Assembly: GCF_013363975.1 (NCBI RefSeq)
Contig: NZ_JABWGN010000009.1
Coordinates: forward strand, 186,001 to 250,000
Source of the DNA: Nonomuraea montanisoli
Lineage (GTDB): Bacteria > Actinomycetota > Actinomycetes > Streptosporangiales > Streptosporangiaceae
Reading direction: 5' to 3'
DNA length: 64,000 bases
Notes under the pieces: generated by a model
What the model saw: the letters and a program-made list of their open reading frames with translations, nothing else
Databases searched by the model: none
What the model was told of the DNA's origin: nothing
Shown: positions 59,194 through 64,000 of the stretch, piece by piece
Layout: the number at the start of each line of letters is the position of its first letter
Position numbering within the stretch: position 1 is the stretch's first letter
Translations under genes and position numbers: made by a program

Positions 59194-62100
59194 ATGAACG
59201 CGGCTAGACACGAGGCCACAACTCCAGACTTTCTTCTCCTCGGTCCGCTGGGGGTTGAATCCAACGGCCGATCTTTGGACCTTGGAGGCCCCCGTCAGAG
59301 CAGGGTGATGGCCGCCCTGTTGCTCTCCGCCAATGCCGTGGTCCCATTCGAGCGCTTCGTGGATGTCCTATGGGACAGCCCGCCCCGATCGGCGAGACAG
59401 CAGATCCACAATGTAATCGCCGCGCTCCGTCGTTCCTTGGCTGATCTCAGGCCGGAGGTCGACATCGTGACAAGTGATGTGGGGTACCGCCTCCAGGTCC
59501 CCGAATCCTGGATAGACGTTCACCGGTTTCAGTCAGCACTCCGGGAGGCCGATCAGGCGGAGGCCGCGGGGCGGCTTCCTGAGGCAGTCCGCCTCCTGCG
59601 ATGGGGACTGAGCCAGTGGCGAGGGCCTGCACTGACGGGCCTGACGAGCCAACACTTGGCAAACGTGGCCGCGCGGCTGGATGAGCAGCGGCTCGCTAGT
59701 GTCGAACATCTCATGCACCTGCGGCTGCGTCTCGGTGAGGCGGCCTCTCTGGTAGGCGAGCTGATCGAACTGGTAGCAGAGAGTCCACTGCGGGAATCGC
59801 TTCGTAGCACACTGATGATCGCTTTGGCGCAGAGCGGACGACAGGCAGAGGCATTGGCCGTCTTCGAGGACGCGCGAAACATACTGGCCGAGGAACTGGG
59901 CCTGGATCCGGGGCCACAACTACGACTGGCTTACACCCAGATCCTCAACGGTACATCGGACCTTGAGGCGCCGGGGCAACCGATGGACAAAAGCGGTAGG
60001 CATTCCAACTACCTCCCGCATGACCTTGTGGACTTCACGGGACGCGGTCCCGAGACCACACGTCTCCTCTCCGACATCCAGCGGGCGGCCCCCACAGCCT
60101 TGGTGATCACCGCGCTCGAAGGCATGGGTGGGATAGGAAAGACAACACTAGCGGTCCGCCTCGGTCACCAGCTTTCCGAAGAATATCCCGACGGCCAATA
60201 CTTTATTGATTTACACGGGTTCAGCGCGCTCGCTGACCCGCTTTCTCCGATGCGGGCCCTGGAACTCCTCCTGCGGGACGCCGGTGTGACAAGTGAGCTG
60301 CTGCCGCCCGATCTCGAAGGGCGAAGTTCGATGTGGCGGTCAGTGCTTTCAGGCCGACGCATACTTCTGGTTCTTGATAACGCGGTTGATGTGACTCAGA
60401 TACGGCCGCTACTGCCCGGGACGGCGGGGGCCCTCGTGATCATCACCAGTCGTCGTCGCCTGGCGGCCCTCGAAGGGACGCGCGTTCTACAGCTGGACGT
60501 CCTTCCGCACGGGGACGCGGTTGCACTTTTCGAGCATATTGTCGGAAAGGAGCGGGTCCACGGAGAGAATGCGGCCGTCGAGCAGGTGGTGGAACTATGC
60601 GGAAGATTGCCGTTGGCCATCCGGATCGCCGCCGCTCGGTTTCGGGACCGCAGCAGTTGGACCATGGACGATCTGGTTCAGAAGCTGCGGGACCAGAAAG
60701 GTCGGATTCGCTTCCTGGCCACGGGCGATCGAAGTGTGATGAGGGCACTTGCCCTGTCGCACAAGTATCTCGGCGACACCCAGCGCAGAGCTTTCGCATT
60801 ACTGAGCATTCACCCCGGAACAGATTTTGATGTCTACTCTGCCGCAGCGATTACTCGCCTCACTCTGGACGAGACCGAGTTCATGCTGGAAACGCTCTTT
60901 GAAGATCATCTTCTTCAGCAGGCTGCCCCTGGCCGCTACTTCTTTCATGATCTTGTCCGGGACTGTGCGCAGGAGTTGCTTGTCGAGTCGGTTGATGAAG
61001 AAAGTCGCGAGCGGGCGCTTGATCGCCTGCTCGATTACTTCCTCGCCGCCGCCGACCAGTGGTGCAGGCCATTGGCTAAATGGGCCTTTTCTTTCGATCT
61101 TGATATCCGGGAGGAGCCGCTTCACCTGAACCTGGTCGATCGAGAGGTGGACGCAATTCGCCTGCTTGATGAGAATTATCACAACTTCATCGCTGCTGCT
61201 GCCGTTGCGAACGACATGAACAGACGTACGGCGGAGTGGCAGTTGGTGGTCTCGTTGCTGCCGTACCTCAGTCGGCGCAATTATGACGGTGAAGTCGACC
61301 AATTGGTGATGCGTGCGCTCGATGCCGCCGACCGGGCTGGTGACGCATATGGAAGGTCTGCCTGCCTGACGGGCTTGGCGGCAGTTCATAGAAGTCGGGG
61401 CGATAACGAACGCGCGCGCGAATTGATCCGGCAGGCAATCGGCATCAGCCTGGAGCTGGGGGACAGGGGGAGCGCGACGTATCAGCGGATCAACCTGGGG
61501 ATCATGCACGCCAATGACAACCAGTTTGACGAGGCGCTTGCAGCCTTCTCTGCCGCCGCTGACCTTGCAGGGCTCGCCGGGGATGTGTCGGCCCAAGCCG
61601 ATATCGCCAACAACCGGGGCGTCATTTATCGCATCCGGGGAAGGTTCGACGAGGCGCTCGATCAATTCCGGTGGGTTCTCGATCTGGATGGGGAGTGCCG
61701 TCCTCCTCAGGCTCGGGCGCTGACCCTGAACAATCTTGCATCCGTCATGTACCTGCAGGGCAATCCTCACGATGCAATCAAAAGATACGACGAGGCCCTG
61801 GAGCTGAGCCGCTCGATAAGAAGCCGAATCGGCGAGGCTTTCGCATTGATTGGGCTTTGCAATGCCCATCGGTCCATCGGCGATCCGGACACCTCCCTGC
61901 AACATGGCAGAAGGGCGCTCGATATCAGTCGGGAATTAGGCTTGTACGACTTGGAATGTGACGCCATGAATGCGCTGGGTGACTCCCTGGTGAGTAGAGG
62001 TGAGTTGAGTGCAGGAGAGTCCGTGTTCAATCAAGCGCGGCAACTTGCCGCACAGCACAGTCTGACAAGATTCATGGCACGAGCCCAGGAGGGCCTAGCG

Positions 62101-62307
62101 CATGTCATGGCTGCTCGCGGGCTGGTTGAGGAGGCACGCGAACTGTGGTCGCTGGCACTGGACACCTTTCCTCCGGGCGTCTTCGACGCGGAGAGCAGCA
62201 GGATCCATCTTGGTGCCGCAGGAGTAGATCCAGTTCATTGCCGCCGGTGCCGGATCCACCGCGAAGCTTCGGCGCCTGATTGTGGCGGGGCAGGGCGGGG
62301 AGGCTAG
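59194..62307 (+). CDS. SARP-family regulator with NB-ARC and TPR domains (AfsR-like)
   Basis: A 1037-residue activator. Residues about 15-95 are the OmpR-type DNA-binding domain (FLLLGPLGVESNGRSLDLGG, PRQSRVMAALLLSANAVVPF), about 100-250 the BTAD domain (IDVHRFQSALREADQAEAAG), about 285-560 an NB-ARC ATPase with P-loop GMGGIGKTT (from residue 310), and about 690-1030 TPR repeats. SARPs bind direct heptameric repeats near promoters and turn on antibiotic clusters. Being the only large regulator near the cluster, it is a good candidate activator. A decayed relative lies at 54744. The last 30 residues look less conserved. Confidence 0.92.
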   Translation: MNAARHEATTPDFLLLGPLGVESNGRSLDLGGPRQSRVMAALLLSANAVVPFERFVDVLWDSPPRSARQQIHNVIAALRRSLADLRPEVDIVTSDVGYRLQVPESWIDVHRFQSALREADQAEAAGRLPEAVRLLRWGLSQWRGPALTGLTSQHLANVAARLDEQRLASVEHLMHLRLRLGEAASLVGELIELVAESPLRESLRSTLMIALAQSGRQAEALAVFEDARNILAEELGLDPGPQLRLAYTQILNGTSDLEAPGQPMDKSGRHSNYLPHDLVDFTGRGPETTRLLSDIQRAAPTALVITALEGMGGIGKTTLAVRLGHQLSEEYPDGQYFIDLHGFSALADPLSPMRALELLLRDAGVTSELLPPDLEGRSSMWRSVLSGRRILLVLDNAVDVTQIRPLLPGTAGALVIITSRRRLAALEGTRVLQLDVLPHGDAVALFEHIVGKERVHGENAAVEQVVELCGRLPLAIRIAAARFRDRSSWTMDDLVQKLRDQKGRIRFLATGDRSVMRALALSHKYLGDTQRRAFALLSIHPGTDFDVYSAAAITRLTLDETEFMLETLFEDHLLQQAAPGRYFFHDLVRDCAQELLVESVDEESRERALDRLLDYFLAAADQWCRPLAKWAFSFDLDIREEPLHLNLVDREVDAIRLLDENYHNFIAAAAVANDMNRRTAEWQLVVSLLPYLSRRNYDGEVDQLVMRALDAADRAGDAYGRSACLTGLAAVHRSRGDNERARELIRQAIGISLELGDRGSATYQRINLGIMHANDNQFDEALAAFSAAADLAGLAGDVSAQADIANNRGVIYRIRGRFDEALDQFRWVLDLDGECRPPQARALTLNNLASVMYLQGNPHDAIKRYDEALELSRSIRSRIGEAFALIGLCNAHRSIGDPDTSLQHGRRALDISRELGLYDLECDAMNALGDSLVSRGELSAGESVFNQARQLAAQHSLTRFMARAQEGLAHVMAARGLVEEARELWSLALDTFPPGVFDAESSRIHLGAAGVDPVHCRRCRIHREASAPDCGGAGRGG

Positions 62308-62806
62308 GGCCTGCACCGCTGTGGCTAGGCGCCGCGCCAGGTGAGGCAAGGGCTGCCGCGCAGCCTGCCAGCACCGATGCACTGCCCCGGTGCGGACCAC
62401 ATGCAGCACACGGATCGACTCGGCCATCCCGCTTCCGTTTTTCAGGGCAGCGTGAGCCTCGTCGGCCAGGACTGCCTCGGCAGCGGAGTCCAGGGGATCA
62501 GCCTTCCCCTGGCCCTGCGCTGTTGCCGATCAAGGTGATTGACCGTGCCCACTTTGACCTTCGCGCTGCTCAGGTGACGACGGTACCTTCTACCCCTACT
62601 GCATGCATCCGGCCGAAGGAGCGCGCGGCTTTTCCCAGGAGACCTCGAGCGGCCCAGCAGCCCCCACCTGGTGCGAGTCGCCCACGAGCACTGGGACCAG
62701 ATCGGGACCACACGTCGTTCACGCACGGGAACGATGCGCAGGTCAGCGAACCCGACGCGCGCCCGGCGCCAGGCGCTTGACCTGCGAGAACCATTACTCC
62801 CATGTT
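62308..62806. other. No intact gene
   Basis: A - strand frame (for example AEAVLADEAHAALKNGSG, VLHVVRTGAVHRCWQAARQP) is open but has no start or family match. It may be a remnant of the element end. Nothing else is supported. Confidence 0.4.
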
Positions 62807-62848
62807 CTGGGGGTCAAGGGGTCGCAGGTTCAAATACTGTCGTCCCGA
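62807..62848 (+). other. Attachment-site core (distal copy, tRNA-Pro 3' end repeat)
   Basis: This repeats the tRNA-Pro sequence from the anticodon loop to the discriminator base with one mismatch. The 5' half of the tRNA is absent, so it is not a tRNA gene. The following 85 bp and the integrase tail also match the region after the intact tRNA. Confidence 0.85.
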
Positions 62849-62929
62849 TGGTGATACAAGGCCGGTCGACTTGGGTGAAAGCCCAGGTAGGCCGGTCTTT
62901 CTGCTTCCCTCCGCGATCATGCTGATCAT

Positions 62930-63300
62930 TTACACCGCCCGGAGTTCGGGACCAGCCCTGGTTGAGGTGGGCACTCAAGGCGTTGCTCGCTGCCACGAGG
63001 GAGTAGCTGACCGGGTGGACATACCGCTGCGTGGTGGTCAGAGACCCGTGGCCGGCGATCTTCCGCAGCACGTGAACCGGGACTCCGGCGCCGGTCGTGC
63101 CGGCGGAGGTGTTCGTAGCCGAGCTTCGCCACGACCTCGTCCCAGCGCGTCGCGTGGTGATGCGGCCTCCTCTGGGACCGGTGAACAGCCGGGCACTCGG
63201 ATCGTTGCCGGCGGCCTCAAGACGCCGCAGCACCAACTCGCGAACCTCGGCGATGATCGGGACCTTCCTGGCCCGCTTGCCCTTCGTGCCTGCACTGTCG
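62930..63300 (-). pseudogene. int: Tyrosine integrase remnant (copy 2)
   Basis: Corresponds to copy 1 at 2876: RRLEAAGNDPSARLFTGPRG then GGRITT, followed by a deletion, then GVPVHVLRKIAGHGSLTTTQ, RYVHP and SNALSAHLNQGWS. The segment with HDLRHTG (catalytic His/Arg) is lost or frameshifted and the last residues differ. It is more decayed than copy 1. Confidence 0.8.
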
Positions 63301-63301
63301 C

Positions 63302-63456
63302 CGAAACCTCCGCCGCCAGATCGGCCGCCCTGTCGCCCACCTCGAAGACAAGATCGAGTACGCCCGGCTTCCCAGAGCCCAAGGCGACTTTCTCGGCGTC
63401 ATCGCCGCCAAGACCGGCAGCCCAAGACCTCCCTGCGCCGCTACCTCAGCGATTGA
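63302..63456 (+). pseudogene. Unidentified gene fragment
   Basis: A helical stretch AHLEDKIEYARLPRAQGDFL then GVIAAKTGSP continues after a frame change as KTSLRRYLSD and a stop. It looks like the C terminus of a DNA-binding or regulatory protein, but I cannot name it. It adjoins the integrase remnant. Confidence 0.35.
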
Positions 63457-63726
63457 CAAGCCGCGGCCGGCCGCGGAATCGAGCGCTTCTGAGACGGCCC
63501 GCCGGCGCCCGCAGATCGTCAGTGCCCGCGCATGGCGTTGGCTCCCCCCGGACGCCAACGACGACGGGCGGGCCGGATGTCCTTCACCGCGCTTCACCCC
63601 ACGCACTGAGCCCGGCGCGGTGGCGTCTTTGGGTTCCAGCCGCAGCGCCGGCAGGAGAGCGGCCGCGTGTATGAGTGACAGGGTGATCTTCGTCCCGGCG
63701 AGGGCTTCCAAGCGTTTCTGCCGTAG

Positions 63727-64000
63727 TCACTCGTGAGCGGGCCATTCCTCGGCCAGGAGCGCGTATGAGAGACCGTCGAGCCATCCCTTGGTGCGGTGGA
63801 GTGAGTCTCTCACCGTGTGCTGTTCGCGGCGCATCCCGACCCGCTCCATCAGCCGCCACGAGGATGCGTTGTCGTAGAAGCAGTCCGCGTGCAGGCGGCG
63901 CAGGCCAAGACTTGTGAAGGAGATGTCGATGAGGGCGCGTACCGCTTCGGTGGCGTAGCCCTTGCCGCCGTAGGAGGGATCGAGCGTCCACCCGAGCTCT
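63727..64000 (-). CDS. GNAT acetyltransferase, C-terminal end (5' end outside window)
   Basis: The frame reads LGWTLDPSYGGKGYATEAVR, ALIDISFTSLGLRRLHADCF, YDNASSWRLMERVGMRREQH and ends LSYALLAEEWPAHE. This is the RimJ/RimL pattern with the acetyl-CoA loop GGKGYATEA and the conserved Asn-Ser helix. The start lies beyond the window. It is the first intact gene past the second attachment site. Confidence 0.85.
   Translation of the reverse strand, partial: ELGWTLDPSYGGKGYATEAVRALIDISFTSLGLRRLHADCFYDNASSWRLMERVGMRREQHTVRDSLHRTKGWLDGLSYALLAEEWPAHE

Noticed and set aside
62807-62848. A second tRNA-Pro gene
   Set aside because: Only the 3' part from the anticodon loop onward is present; the acceptor 5' strand and D arm are missing.

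Overview
The window is high-GC actinobacterial DNA: G/C-rich third positions, GTG and TTG starts, 1-8 nt overlaps within operons, SARP, PucR and ECF regulators, and a tRNA-Pro(GGG). The gene content would fit a Streptosporangiales or similar antibiotic-producing actinomycete; this is inference, because no taxonomic marker is present.

Layout. 1-2.7 kb: ordinary chromosomal small genes (end of an anti-sigma ATPase, an acidic protein pair, an HTH protein), then an intact tRNA-Pro at 2722-2795. 2.9-5.4 kb: a graveyard of mobile-element remnants (tyrosine integrase, serine recombinase, a frameshifted membrane protein) and a 5'-truncated hisF. 5.7-7.1 kb: a serine beta-lactamase-like hydrolase. 7.25-21.3 kb: a catabolic block. 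On the + strand are a fused DppD-DppF ATPase, DppB, DppC, a DppA lipoprotein, an EreA-like protein and an S9 prolyl oligopeptidase. On the - strand, converging, are an M20 deacylase, a GNAT acyltransferase, an N-succinylamino-acid racemase and a PucR regulator. Together these look like peptide uptake plus D- to L-amino-acid conversion through N-acyl intermediates. 21.4-26.2 kb: a DinB protein and a SnoaL-like protein among three pseudogenes. 26.4-30.8 kb: a complete livFGMHK branched-chain amino-acid ABC operon.

31.7-54.7 kb: a biosynthetic gene cluster that I cannot match to a known product. It has a free-standing adenylate-forming ligase, carrier protein, condensation domain and methyltransferase, an acyl-CoA-dehydrogenase-like flavoenzyme with a flavin reductase, a PLP decarboxylase and two ABC exporters. 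It also has an HprK-like kinase, an NTP_transf_5 nucleotidyltransferase, a transglutaminase-like protein, a NodU-type carbamoyltransferase, an archaeal-type S-adenosylmethionine synthetase, a UDP-xylose-synthase-like enzyme, an APH-like kinase, NUDIX, GNAT and histidine-phosphatase genes. Very small ORFs with good ribosome-binding sites (23, 35 and possibly 7 codons) sit in this cluster and would be missed by default gene calling. 54.7-56.2 kb: a degraded SARP copy and IS fragments. 56.5-58.2 kb: SdpA- and SdpB-like genes preceded by a 43-codon ORF, with no recognisable SdpC. They are followed by a double-GNAT protein and a large intact SARP/NB-ARC/TPR regulator.

At 62807-62848 the 3' part of the tRNA-Pro is repeated (42 bp, one mismatch) and is followed by a second, more decayed copy of the same integrase. 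Everything between 2754 and 62848 (about 60 kb) therefore has the flanks of an integrated element, or of a tandem array of elements, at tRNA-Pro. The window ends inside a GNAT gene.
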